The translations under genes and the position numbers were made by a program. From Magnaporthiopsis rhizophila (taxonomy: Eukaryota; Ascomycota; Sordariomycetes; Magnaporthales; Magnaporthaceae): 64,000 nt of DNA. The stretch is taken from positions 148,553-212,552 of the forward strand of contig PYSS01000069.1 in NCBI GenBank assembly GCA_003049465.1, in the 5' to 3' direction. This document shows positions 45,908 to 58,378 of the stretch, in pieces; the first letter of the stretch is position 1, and each line of letters opens with the position of its first letter. The notes beneath the pieces were generated by a model. It did no database searches. It worked only from the letters and a program-made list of their open reading frames with translations, and had not been told where the DNA came from.

Positions 45908-47601
45908 CCGGTTAGAGCATCCGGCTAGCTTCTAGTCATGGAGAGGCTCAAAGCGCTAGGGCCTGTGTATCTCGCTTGTGAGAAGACTGCAACAGATAGC
46001 AGGGTGATAGATAAATGGGGAAGCTGCCGTAGTCGGAGCTGACATAAAAGAGCGCCCAGACACGCCCAGCGGTATTCAGCAAGGCTATTGCAAATAATTA
46101 TTCTCTTTTAGCAAGTCCCGTCGGCGACAGTCCAGCTGCCGGCCAGTTTCAGCCAACGTCTGCTGGGCAAAATTCCAAGCTCAGCCCACTACAGGACTGG
46201 GTTGTGTATAGGTAAGCTGTGTAACCACACCAGGGGAGTGAATGTGCTGTTACAACGCCCACCCCCGCAAATGTCACCCCCCGCGAGCAACAGTACATAG
46301 CCTTAACATTCGGAAAGCTTTCCGAGCGGGTGAACTATCCGTTCGATAATCTCGGCGCTAAGCCCAAACTTGGCTCACCGGATTTATGCTGACGTCGAGC
46401 AGCCGAGGAGCGAAACCCGCCAGCCACCAGGGTGCTGCTGCTGCTGCCTTCGAGCGACGCCACCCACCGTGTAAGATACTGGCTGATAGGACTAACCTAA
46501 CGGCGCCATGCTGGATGTTGTGCAGACTGATTTGTGCGACACGCTTCTTGGCCCCAATGTGAGCACGTTGCAATGGAAGAGACGCACCGCATCCGTTCGG
46601 TGGGATGGGTAGTGATCAGCGCCACCGATGAGGTGTGTATATGGGGTACACATTGCAAAAATAAACATAGGAGAGGATATCAACACCGATGGAAAGGAGC
46701 AAACATTCCGCCGAGAGGTTCCCCTCTGGCTCGAGCCCGAAAATCAAGGAGAATATGGGCATCTAGTACGAGGACTAGCGCTTACATGGATGGCGTGACC
46801 GCTCGGCAGCAGACGTGTCAAGTTTCAGACGGCCGCTGGCAGAGGCGGCATCTGCCGCCGTCCGGTGCTCCAAGAAGCAAAGCCCTTGTCGTTGTTCGTC
46901 ACTGTCGGCTGTGGGTCTGGGCCACGGACAGTTGGCATGCATACATGCAGCTGCCCATGACCGCAGATGCAAAGGTCCTATTTTGTCCAGCAGCAGTTCG
47001 AGGTTTAAAGGGGCGCGGGCTTATCTTTATGCAAAAGGCCACCCCATATGCTAATACCCCCACGCTGCTGCTGACAATGCATGGAACTGCGGACGGCGGC
47101 TAGTGGTACCTGACGCTTACACGCACACCGCCGCTCTCTGCTATGTATGCCACGGAACTTACCAGAGTGAGAGGCGCTAACCGACAGGACTAATCTCGAC
47201 GAATGGGGCTGCAGCCAAGTTCACAGCTTGGCATCGAAAGCGGCTGCACTGCATCGAATGCGGCTCTTGGTCTAATACTATCGGGTTGTGTTTCTCCGTT
47301 CAACGGCTTTGTGGCGTCATATCACGTCTTTGGTGACATTAGCAAGGCGTGTGTGTTGAGAGGAGAGTGAAGAGGCTCCTCAGCGGGGAGATGACCAGAA
47401 ATCACTGAAGACTCGCGCACTTATACTTACCTGGGTATCTACCTCGCACCCGGCTGTCTCTACATCTGGAGTCCTGAACTGTTCCAGCTTTCCCGCTCTC
47501 GCTCTCTCTATCTTCAATCTCCTCTGCCTCCTTTCAGATTTATTTCATCCATCTCGTTTCCCCAAGACACAAAGCCCACGCACAACAAGACTCCAGACAA
47601 C
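45908..47601. other. Intergenic between the two cupins
   Basis: About 1.7 kb; promoter of cupin 2. Contains the CGG-N8-CCG palindrome (separate entry). No ORF is credible. Confidence 0.5.
46310..46325. promoter_or_regulatory. CGG-N8-CCG palindrome, putative Zn2Cys6 site
   Basis: TCGGAAAGCTTTCCGA is a perfect 16-bp inverted repeat whose outer CGG and CCG triplets are separated by eight bases. This is the arrangement bound by dimeric Gal4-type fungal regulators. It lies between the cupin genes, 0.4 kb after the first and 1.3 kb before the second. Function is inference. Confidence 0.4.
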
Positions 47602-48204
47602 ATGGCAACCTCAGGCCCCATCACAGAGTTCCCCTCACCGGGCCTGCGCAAGCCTTACCGCTTCGTCACGGGCCACGACGCCACGGGTAACTCGGTATTC
47701 GTGCGAGCCGACCACGGCGACCACCACGCCGTAATGCTCGAGGGCCTGGGTGCGCAGAACATCATCTACAGCTGCCCGACCAACCCGGTCCAGGTCAACA
47801 ACGACGTGGACTTGGAGTACGCGGCCGCCAACATACCGCCGCTGCACGTGCCCAACGGCGCCCTGGTGCGCATGATCGACTTCGCCCCGGGAAGCGAGTC
47901 CAACATGCACCGCGCCATCTGCCTCGGCATCGGAACCGTGTGCGAGGGCGAGATCGAGCTGACGCTCGGCGACCCGGAGACGGGCGAGCGCCGCATCATG
48001 CGGCCTGGCGACGTGTCCATCAACCGCGCCGCCATGCACCGCTGGCGCAACACGTCGCCCGACAAGCCCGCGCGTATGCTGTTTGTGCTGCTCGACGTCG
48101 AGCCCGTCGTAGTTAACGGCAAGACGCTCGAGTTTGAGATGGGCCACCTGATGAAGGAGTACAACGTGTACAAGGAGGGCGAGGGGAACAACAAGAAGGC
48201 CTGA
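47602..48204 (+). CDS. Cupin-domain protein 2
   Basis: Intronless, 200 aa, single cupin barrel. Motif 1, GSESNMHRAICLGIGTVCEGEIELTL, again lacks the second His. Motif 2, GDVSINRAAMHRWRNT, keeps His and Asn. Its likeness to cupin 1 runs along the whole length, including the end MGHLMKEYNVYKE. The extra residues between the two motifs (GDPETGERRIM) and the missing intron show the copies diverged some time ago. It is 1.7 kb upstream of the HR-PKS in the same orientation, with the promoter of the PKS between them. A role in polyketide release or turnover is inferred from VirC-like cupins; a catalytic role cannot be excluded. Confidence 0.88.
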   Translation: MATSGPITEFPSPGLRKPYRFVTGHDATGNSVFVRADHGDHHAVMLEGLGAQNIIYSCPTNPVQVNNDVDLEYAAANIPPLHVPNGALVRMIDFAPGSESNMHRAICLGIGTVCEGEIELTLGDPETGERRIMRPGDVSINRAAMHRWRNTSPDKPARMLFVLLDVEPVVVNGKTLEFEMGHLMKEYNVYKEGEGNNKKA

Positions 48205-49946
48205 TTTGCATGTCATAGAAGCTGCCACCTAGATATCACAGTCAGGAAGAGGTACCAGAGATGTAAACTAGGTAGTTTACGCCTGATAAAGCCAGGGACG
48301 AACCCCGGGACCACGACAGAATACCTGGAAACAGGGTGAGATGGACAACATCTCAAGATTAGACAAACAAGTGCCGCTGCCGCGGAGACACATAGACCAC
48401 CTGTCACTCATCTCTCTCCCAAACTCTGCCTCGTAGCATAAACCTTAGGTCTGGCTGGAATACCCTGCCGCCCAGGATAGCACGAGCGTGAGATCTCACT
48501 AGCATGTCGAACCGGCGAAGAGAAGCATGATGGTCTAGCCCGTGGCATCACGGCGGCGCGGAAGGCCCTCGGCCAGCCCACCATCGCATCATCACCCATC
48601 GAAAAAAAAACACGCGAACGGGATACCTGCTACGCGGTGGCAAAGCATGCTCCACGATAAGCAGCGGGCCGCCGGGGCCGGCGAAAACGCCGCCGCCCGC
48701 CGCCCGCCGCCCGCCGGTGTCGCTTGCGCAATCAGCCTCCGCTCTTTGGCCATCCTTCTCCTTCTGCATTCTGATATCGCCGTCTTACCCCTTCTTTTCC
48801 ACAAACATCAGCACGGCCCGCCGTGCCCAGCCTCTGACAGGCGTCGGCGGAAGCTTATGTGTACGTATGTATGTATGTATGTGATGTGCGTGTATGCAGC
48901 GGGCCTTGGTGGATCATCTCTTGTTTACGTTTGGCTTGGTTTCCGAGTTCATTAGCCCAGCCCACACACCCACATCTCCTGGTCAAGGTTGGGTTCCAAA
49001 GGGGTACCCAACCCGCCCGCATTATGACAAGGCCCCGTTATCTCGAGACGACGCGTGAATAGATGTGGTGCTTGCATATCTAACCATTCATCGATCGATA
49101 TACATGTTACTCACAGCTTACGGTTCACCGCCATCCCATCCCCTCCCTGCGTGTACTACGTCGACACACCTTGAACTATCGCCTTCTCCGAGCCGAGCTC
49201 TACCACCCTTGGCACCCGTAAGAGGCTGGCTGGCCGGCTTCTAGATGGTGTGATACAAAGGTGAGATTGTTGATATCGCCACCATAAGCGAGCGTTTAGA
49301 TCTTTTGTTATGTATCACACAAACTTGACCGGTCTCCACACCAAACAGCAGTATACTCTACACGTGCTGAAGGAACCATGCAGGAGCATCAGCAGAGTGG
49401 GAACGAGCTCTGGGCCGGCTGAAACCCGGTGATAACCAACAGCCCATTGGCCGAGATAACGCGAGGCGAGGCTGCTAGGGTCCTACCAAGCAGGCTAGAC
49501 CAAAAACCAAGGGAAGGAAGCACAGTCAGAAATCACGATAACTAGTTCCATGGGCTGATTTTCTCTGGATTACTGTCGCGAAGGGGCACAGTCGACTAGT
49601 CCCTAGTGCGTTGTCTAGTTTCTCGTCATGGAGGCTTGCCGAGGTGAATGGTGTGGAGGGAATGGCGGCAACATGGAGATGGATAGATAAAGGGCCAGCC
49701 GCGTCTCACCCTCTCTCTCCTCAGACAGCAGTGACTGTGTAGCGGCATGAGAGGGGAGACTCAGGCATACGAAAATCCACATCGTTGCGCTCGTGTATCT
49801 GCCATCAGTTCTCACTGTGGTCATTCAGATATATGCCACCCTGCCTTTAGGTTCCACGTTCTACACTTGGCCTCAGGACAAGGCCTTGTTGTCTCGTTAT
49901 ACTTGACCCTATCTTCCGCCCCAGCCATATTAACATCGTCATCACC
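48205..49946. other. PKS promoter region
   Basis: 1.7 kb upstream of the HR-PKS. Contains a GTAT microsatellite (about 48862-48882), an inverted CCAAT box near 49445 and several GATA motifs. No ORF supported. Confidence 0.5.
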
Positions 49947-52900
49947 ATGGCCCCTTTTCTTGATGCAAACGAGAATGTGAGCTCCGGCCCCTACGGGCCG
50001 CCATCGAGCTCAAGTCGGGACTCGAGCGGCGTCGGAACGGCCATGACGTCCGGCACGGACGGCCCGGAGCTGGACAGCCCGGCGCCGCAGGGCCCAGAGC
50101 CTATTGCTATCATCGGAATGGGTATGTTGTCGAGCACGTAACTTACCTCCTTCTTGCAAAGATATCTTTGCTAACGTTCACACCCCCTACAAAGGCTGCC
50201 GTCTCCCCGGCGGCGCCTCCACACCGTCCAAGCTGTGGGGCCTCCTCGAGGCCGGCAAGTCGGCGCAGGGCCGGCTTCCGCGCGACCGGTACAACATGGA
50301 CGCCTTCTACCACCCCAACAGCGACCGCCCGGGAAGCATGAACACCTCGGGCGGCTACTTCATCCAAGAGAGCGTGCGCGGGTTCGACAATTCCATGTTT
50401 GGCATCAACAACCTCGAGGCCATGTACATGGACCCGCAGCAGCGAAAGCTGCTCGAGGTGACGTTCGAGGCCTTCGAGGCGGCCGGCTTGTCGCTCGACG
50501 CCGTCTCGGGCGCAAACGTGGGCTGCTACGTCGGCAACTTCGTCACCGACTTCATCACCATGCAGCTCAAGGACGCCGAGTACACGCACCGCTATACTGC
50601 CACGGGCTCGGGCACCACCATCCTGGCCAACCGCATCAGCCACGTCTTCAACCTCAAGGGCCCCAGCTTCGTCATCGACACGGCCTGCTCCTCGTCGCTC
50701 TACTGCCTGCACGCCGCGTGCTCGGCCCTCTGGCAGGGCGAGTGCGACTCGGCCGTCGTAGCGGGCGCCAACCTGATCCAGTCGCCCGAGCAGCAGCTGG
50801 CCACCATGAAGGCCGGCGTGCTCTCGGGGACGTCCACCTGCCACACCTTTGACGCGTCCGCCGACGGCTACGGCCGCGCCGACGGCATCGGCGTGCTGCT
50901 GGTCAAGCGCCTCAGCGACGCCATCCGCGACGGCGACCCGGTCCGGAGCGTCATCCGGAGCAGCGCCGTCAACAGCAACGGCAAGACCAACGGCATCACA
51001 CTGCCCAGCGCCGACGGCCAGGAGGCCGTTATCCGCAAGGCGTATGAGCTAGCCGGCCTCGGCTATGGAGAGACGGACTACGTCGAGTGCCACGGCACAG
51101 GCACGGCCGTCGGCGACCCCATCGAGGTCGAGGCGCTTTCGCGCGTCTTCCGGCGGCCGCCTGGATCACCGCTGCTGATAGGGTCTATCAAAACAAATCT
51201 CGGCCACAGCGAGGCTGCCAGCGGCATCTCGAGTCTTATCAAAGTCGCCATGGCCCTGGAGAAGGGCCGGATCCCGCCCACCATCGGCATCAAGTCCCTC
51301 AACCCCAAGCTCAAGCTCGATGAGTGGAACATGCGCATCGTCACCGAGAACACCGACTGGCCTGATGCCAGCAAGAGGCCAGCAGGACGGGGGAGAGTCC
51401 TGCGCCGCGCGGGCGTCAACTCGTTCGGCTACGGCGGCGCCAACGCCCACTGCATCCTCGAGTCTCCCGACACGCACCTCCCCCGCGGCTACCGTGAGCG
51501 TGGCGCCGCTCGATTGGCCGCCGGGGCAACACGAACTGCCCTGCTGCTGCCCGTCTCGTCAAACGGCGTGTCCTCGCTGCAAGAAAAGGCCGCCGGCATC
51601 GCTAACTACGTTGCTGCCAAGGCAGGCGACGGCGGCAGCGGGCTCGAGGCGACGGACCTCGCCTACACGCTGGGCGTACGGCGTTCGCACCTATCTTCGC
51701 GCGGCTTTTGGATCGCGGCGCCCGGCTCGCTCGCACGGGACGTCGTGGCCGACGCGGACAAGCTGCGCACGCGGCTGCCCGGGAGGCCCTACGCCAAGCA
51801 CCCGCTCGCCTTCGTCTTCACGGGCCAGGGCGCGCAATGGGCCGGCATGGGCCGCGAGCTGATGGATGAGTTCCCCAGCTTCCGGCGCACTATCCAGATG
51901 CTCGACTCGACGCTGCAGCTGCTGCCGCACGCGCCGACCTGGACGCTCCGCGGCGTGTTGCTGGAGCCGCCCGAGACCAGCACCATCGGCCTGGCCTCGC
52001 GCAGCCAGCCCATCTGCACTGCCGTACAGCTGGCCCTGCTCCGGCTACTAGGTGACTGGGGCATCAAGCCTGAATTCGTCATCGGCCACTCGTCTGGCGA
52101 AATCGCGGCAGCCTGCGCGGCAGGGCGCCTCACGGCCAGACAGGCCATCATCGTCGCATACTACCGTGGCTTCGCCGTGGAGCGCAGTACAATGGTCGGC
52201 GCCATGATGGCGGCGGGCCTGTCGCAGAACGAGGCCGACGACGAGATCTCGTCGCTGGGGCTCGCGGCCAAGATCCGCGTCGCCTGCGTCAACTCGCCTG
52301 AGAGCGTCACCATCAGCGGCGACACCGACGGCATTGAGGCGCTCAAGTCAAGCCTGGACGCCCGAGGCGTGTTCGCCCGTCTGCTCAAGACAGACGGCAA
52401 GGCGTATCACTCGCACCACATGGCTGCCATAGGTGGGTTCTATGAGGCTCTCGTAACCGACGCGCTCGCTTCGCCCGCGGTCCAGAGCGAGCAGGAGGAC
52501 GACCACTACGACGTGGCGGACACTCCGGTGCGGTGGATCTCGTCGGTGACCAACGAGGTCGTCGGCGACGAGATGCCCACCGCCGGGCCGTCGTACTGGC
52601 GCGCCAACCTCGAGTCGCCAGTCCTGTTCGCGCAGGTCGTCGAGCAGCTCCTCTCGCTGGGTCGGCCGCTGCACCTGGTCGAGCTCGGCCCACACTCGGC
52701 CCTCGAGATGCCCATCAAGCAGACGCGCACAAAGCTGGACGTGGACGCGTCCAAGGCGCACTACGGCTCGGCCCTGGTGCGCGGCAAGAACTCGGTCACC
52801 ACCACGCTCGGCCTGGCCGGCGAGCTGTTCCTGCACGGCCACTCGCTCAACTTTGGCACCGTCAACCTGTTCTCGCGCTACCCGCCCAAGCCCACCGGAC

Positions 52901-55900
52901 GGCTGGCGCCCGGCGCAGCCGCCCAGGGCAAGGTGCTGACGGACCTGCCCAAGCACGAGTGGGACTACGACGGCACCGCAGGCTTCAACGAGCCGCGCGT
53001 CAGCGTCGAGTGGCGCAACCGCACCCACCGGCGCCACGACCTGCTGGGCTCGCGCGTCCCGGGGCTCGACGGCATCACGCCCCAGTGGCGCAACGTGCTG
53101 CGCGCCGCCGACGTTGCCTGGCTCACGGGCCACAAGCTCGACACCACCACGGTGCTGCCTGCCGCCGGCTACCTGGCCATGGCCGTCGAAGCCATCTGCC
53201 AGACCGCGGGCTTGAACCTGGAGGAAGAGGAGCAGCGCCGTTGCAGCGGCGAGGTGTCGCGGCGTCTCAAGTTCGGGCTCCGCCACGTACATGTCGAGAA
53301 GGCACTCGTGGTGCCCGACGACAAGCAGACGGGCATCGAGGTCTTCACCACGCTGCAGCCCGCGACCCCGCTGGTGGCACGTGGCAACAGCAAGGGACCT
53401 TCGTCGGCCGCGGGGCTCGGCTGGCACAGATTCGTCATCAGCTCCTTTGCCGCCGGCGAGCCCACCCGACACGCCCAGGGCCTGGTGAAGATCGTGGAAG
53501 ACGACGCCACCGGGAGCACCTCCAATGCCCAAGCGCCAGCGCCGCTGCCCGTCGATGCCGACGCCATGGAGCATGGCGCCCCGCGCACCTGGTACAAGAA
53601 ATTTGTCCAGGAGGGGCTCAACTTCAGCGGCCCGCTGCAGTCGCTCGTCAAGATCGAGACGCACCGCCGCCGCGAGCAGATGCACCTGTTGGCGGAAACG
53701 GCCCTCGCGCCAGGCCTTGCCGGCGAGTCGGCCTACGTGCTGCACCCCATCGCCATCGACGCGCTCTTCCAGTCCGGCCCCATCGCCTGCACCCGCGGCG
53801 TGGTCCGTGACTTCACCGCCAAGGTCCCCGTCTACATCGAGGACATGGAGCTACGGCTGCCGCACTCGCCCTCCTCCGATGTGGCCGCTGATCGCTCCGC
53901 AAACGGCAGCATCCGCACAGTTTGCACCGGCGCGGGTCTCGGCGCTATCCGTGTCGACTCGCAAATGTACGAGGGCGACGAGATCACGCTCCAGATCAAG
54001 GGCTGCCGCATGGTCCCGTACCAGAGCGGCGCGGCCGGCAAGGGGGCGGACGAGCACGAGCGCCATCCCATGCTGCACGTGGCGTGGAAGCCCGACGTCG
54101 ACAGGCTCGCCGACGTTGACAACGCCGCCACAGCCTTGACGGCGCACCTGGCGCATCTTCAAGAAACCACCACAAACGGCCAGAACGGTGAGGTAGTGGT
54201 GGGCGGGCTGCTGGGTGCGGCCAAGCTTGCTAGTGGCGTGCTCGATCTCGTGGCGCACAAGCGGCCTACGCTTCATATTCTCCTGGCCAGCCCCTCGCTG
54301 CCGGATGAGAGCACCACCGAGTCGGTGGCCGCCGTGGAGCACCTGCGCGAACTCCTGGGTGTTGGCACCGCCTTTCAACGTTGCCTGTCACTGTGGCAGC
54401 GGCACACCGATGAGCATGGCGCCGTGAAGTTTGAAGACTTGTCTGCTCCGGCCGACTCGGCGGCCAACACCGCTGCCCCGGCCACCTTCGACGTGCTGGT
54501 CGTTTTGACGTCTGTCGCTGCGGACCTCGATGGACTTTCAAATCTCGTCGAGGAGAAGGGTACGCTCATCTGGAGCGGCCCGCCATCCAGTGGCCCCGTC
54601 TCGGCCAAGCTATCGTCTCTGGGATTCGCAACCTTGGAAGCGCAGGGCGGCGATGGCCGATCAGAAGCCGTTCTGGCTCGGCGGCTCTCGTCCGATGAGA
54701 AGGAGATAGCAAGCCAGCAGGTGCTCATAGTTGAGAGAAACACGGAGCACCCGCTAAACGGTGAGCTCGCTCTCCGCGTCGCCGAGCTGACTGGGAAGCC
54801 AGCCAAGCGCGTCACGCTCGACAAGGTCACACCGGAGCTGGCCGCCGCCCACTCGACCGTCATCGCCACCGCGGAGCTCGAGGATGCCCTGCTTGCCGAT
54901 GTCAACGAGGGCGACTTTGCCCAGAGCAAGGTCCTCACGGACAACTGCATGAACCTGATATGGGTCACAGGCGGAGGGCTGGCCGACGGCACGCGGCCCG
55001 AGCACGCCGTGGCTTTCGGCCTGTCGCGCGCCCTCATGTTCGAGCAGCCGTCCCTGCGCTTCTTCGTTGTCGGCGTAGATGCCGCTCCTATCTTTTCCGA
55101 GACGACGGCGCGGCAGGTGGTCGGCGTCGTGAAACAGGCACTGAACGACAAGGAACCAGATTTCGAGTTCGTGCAGGGCAGCCACGGTGGGCCCCTGCAG
55201 GTCAGCCGGTTCGTGCCCGACGACTCCATGAACTCAACCTTCCGCCAGAGGCAGCCCGACGCCGCCGAGACGCTCGAGATGACCCTCGGCGAGGCCCATC
55301 CCTGCCACCTGAGCCTTAACGGGCCGGTGGCGGCCAACATGTCGACCCCACTCGCCTTCATGAAAGATTTCAACCAGAAAGGCGAGGGTGACGACAGCGG
55401 CGCCCTGGGAGAGGATGATGTCGAAGTCAGGGTCTTGGCGGTTGGTCTGCACGCCCGAGACCTCCGTGCCATGACGGGCGAAACGTCGGATGGCGATGGG
55501 GACACGCAGCCCCACGCCGTGACCTCGCAGTACACTGGCCAAGTGGTGCGCACCGGATCCGCCGTCTCGGGCCTGGCCTCGGGCAACCTAGTCCTGGTCA
55601 TGGCGCCCGGCCGCTGTGCCACCCTAGAGCGCGTTCCCGCATCGTCCTGCCGCCGCCTCAACAGCGGCGAGGACTTGGCCACCATGGCCAGCATCCCACT
55701 GCCCGCATCCACTGCCCTGCATGCGCTGCGCGACCGCGCCCGCCTCCAGTCGGGAGAAACCGTACTTGTTTGCTACCGTGATGGCGACGCCCACGGCCGC
55801 GATAGATCCGGTCCCGCCGCCGTGCGCATCGCTCGCGCCCTGGGCGCCAAGGTGGTCGCCCTCGCCGTCGTCGACGATGTCGATGAAGTCAGCGAAGAGC

Positions 55901-57663
55901 AGCGCCGGCTGGTCGCACGCGACCTCGACTTGCCCGAGGAGCAGGTCCTGCTTGCCCAGATTGGTGGTGGCCAGGACGCCAGCGCGGCGGTGCTGAGCCA
56001 CAGCCCGTTGCAGGCGATTGTCAACTTTTGCGGAGACCGCTGGCCCCTCGGCAGCGTTGCGGCCGCGTGCGCCGACGACGCACGCATCGTCCATGTCGGC
56101 CGCGGCGCCGTGCTGGGCGAGCTCGTGGCCACGGACCCGGCCGTCCTCCGCAAGAACGTGGCCATGTCGACGTTTGATGTGAGCGGTCTGTTCATGGCGT
56201 CGTCCTCGTCGCCGTCCATGACACGAGGCAGCCTGTTGCTGGACGATGTCCTGTCCCTGTGGCGCCAGGGCAAGCTTGCGGGAATGCTGGGCAGCCAGCC
56301 CCGCGTCTTCGACATCGCTGATCTGGCGGAGGCGTTCCGCGCCGTCGCCGGCACCACCACTTCAGCCGGGGCCAGGGATATCCCCCCTCCTCCACGTGGC
56401 GCAATCTCTGTCTCTCTCCAGGACGAGGGCTCGCTAGTGCAGGTGGCGCCACCAAGCTACCACTGCGTTTTCAGGCCCAACAAGAGCTACCTCCTTGTCG
56501 GCTGTCTCGGCGGTCTGGGGCGAAGTATGTCGCGGTGGATGTTCTCGCGGGGTGCGCGCAAGTTCGTCTTCTTGGGCCGTAGCGGCACGGACCGGAAGCC
56601 GGCTCGGCAGCTAGTTCAAGACCTGGAGCTCTCGGGCGCTGCGGTTACCGTGGTGCGCGGCGATGTGGTCAGCGCCGACGACGTGGAGCGCGCAGTCGCG
56701 GCATCCGTCGCCGTGGGGCCACTCGGCGGCGTGATCCAGGCGGCCATGGGTCTCGACGAGGCTTTGTTCACGGCCATGCCGGCGGACTACTGGCACAAGG
56801 GCCTGGAGCCCAAGGTGCGCGGGTCACGTAACCTGCACCAGGCTCTGGCGGCTGGCGGGCGCGACGCCGACCTCGACTTCTTCCTCATGACGTCGTCCGT
56901 CTCGGGCAGCGTTGGCACGGCGACCGAGAGCAACTACTGCGCGGCCAACTACTTCCTCGACGTATTTGCGCGCTACCGCCGCGGGCTGGGCCTGCCGGCC
57001 ACCTCTCTGGGCCTCGGCATGATCTCCGAGGTCGGGTACTTGCACGAGAACCCCGAAATCGAGGCCATGCTGCTGCGCAAGGGCATCCAGGCCATCAGCG
57101 AGGACGAGATGCTGCACATAATCGACATTTCCCTCTCGACATCCATGGCCAAGGACGCGCCCGGCACCACCAGCTGGGGCAGCGACCACGCCCTCGCCCA
57201 CACTCTCACGGGCCTCGAGCCCATCGGCGTGCGCGAGCTGCGCGCTCAGGGCTTCAGCGTGTCGAGCCCCGTCATGGGCGACCCCCGCGCGGGTCTTCTG
57301 GCTGCCGCCCTCGCTGCCGACGACAAGTCCTCGGGCGGTCCCTCTTCCAGTGGTGGCGGCTCCGGCGGCCTACCGGCGGGTCTAGCGCAGGCTGTTAGCG
57401 GCGGGTCGTCGTCCGCCGTGGCCAAGGAAGCGCTGGAGCTGATAGCGGACAAGTTCTCGAACCTGGTGCTGGTGCCGCGAGACCGGCTCGACCTGGTGCG
57501 TCCGCTGAGTGATGTCGGCGTCGACAGCATGCTGGCTGCCGAGTTCCGCGGCTGGATCTACCAGCAGGTCAAGGTGGACGTCCCATACCTGACTATGCTG
57601 GCGTCCACTACAACACTGACGATGCTGTCGGAGCTGATCGCCGGGAAGCTCCTTCAAAAATGA
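49947..57663 (+). CDS. Highly reducing polyketide synthase (KS-AT-DH-ER*-KR-ACP)
   Basis: Iterative type I PKS, 2547 aa; exons 49947-50121 and 50195-57663, the 73-nt intron restoring IIGMGCRLPGG. KS: active Cys in DTACSSSLY (about residue 221), His in ECHGTG (about 357) and NLGH (about 394). AT: FVFTGQGAQWAGM and Ser in GHSSGE (about 690). DH: His in TGHKLD (about 1037) and Asp in HPIAIDALFQ; the Gly of HxxxGxxxxP is Thr. Residues about 1400-1750 correspond to the usual methyltransferase/core region, but I see no SAM-binding motif. ER at about 1800-2120 has the fold but YRDGDAHGRDRSG where GGVG is expected. KR: GCLGGLGRS, Ser in TSSVSGS and Tyr in YCAAN. ACP: Ser in GVDSM (about 2501). There is no thioesterase or reductase domain; release must come from elsewhere or be spontaneous. 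The start gives a short disordered leader ahead of the KS. Confidence 0.95.
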
Positions 57664-57959
57664 ATGATGGGTGCTGGGACGAGAATGGATACAAATGATG
57701 GTGAACAGATGGCGACGAGCGGAGCTTAAATTAATGAGTAGAGAGGGTTAGGGTATGTTCATTATGCAGGCAGAGATAGAAAAGAGCACGAATTCAGGGC
57801 CCAACTCAAGGGGCAACAATAGAACAAGGTATAGCTGCTAGAAAAGAGAGGATAACCATTTCACGACCAAGGGCTGCCTAATATATGGAGGATGTTTATC
57901 ACGTATGGAACAACGGAGCTTGGGAGAAATACATGAACCCTGAAAGAACCCATAGCCAA

Positions 57960-58378
57960 CTATAGGGGCCCAGTCATTCCGCCTGTATACAATTTGCAGG
58001 GTGGGCCTGATAACACGGCATGCTCGGTTTGCGCCGACTCTCGCAAGGCTCTTACGATCTCGCGTACCTCGTCGGGTCCCACGCTTCGGCGTAGAAAGGA
58101 GGTACTGGCCTCGGCCTCCTCTAAGTTGCCCCCGACATGCAGATCCGCGAACGACCGGCGGCCCTCCGGAGTCGTACACAGGTTCACGTTCACACCGACC
58201 GACGCCAGACCTCTGGAACCTGGCTTTGAGGGCGAACTTCGAGATGCTTCCGGCCAGCATCTGGGTCCGCGTCACGAGCGGACAGCCTAGCGAGGACCTC
58301 GTTGAGATAGCGCAACACGACCAGCGACTCCGGATGCATGATCCCGGATCTGAGATCAACGTCGCGGCACTGGTGCAA
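57960..58378 (-). pseudogene. Possible gene relic, unrecognised
   Basis: Two abutting minus-strand frames (58378-58190 and 58193-57960), one base out of register, both read like ordinary protein (HPESLVVLRYLNEVLARLSAR; GPDEVREIVRALRESAQTE). A single frameshift or a missed small intron would join them. Neither has an ATG at its head that suits a start, and I recognise no family. I label it a relic with low confidence. It may be chance. Confidence 0.25.

Noticed and set aside
52348..53745. 465-codon minus-strand frame, with a similar one at 54375-55712
   Set aside because: Antisense shadows of the PKS; no family character.
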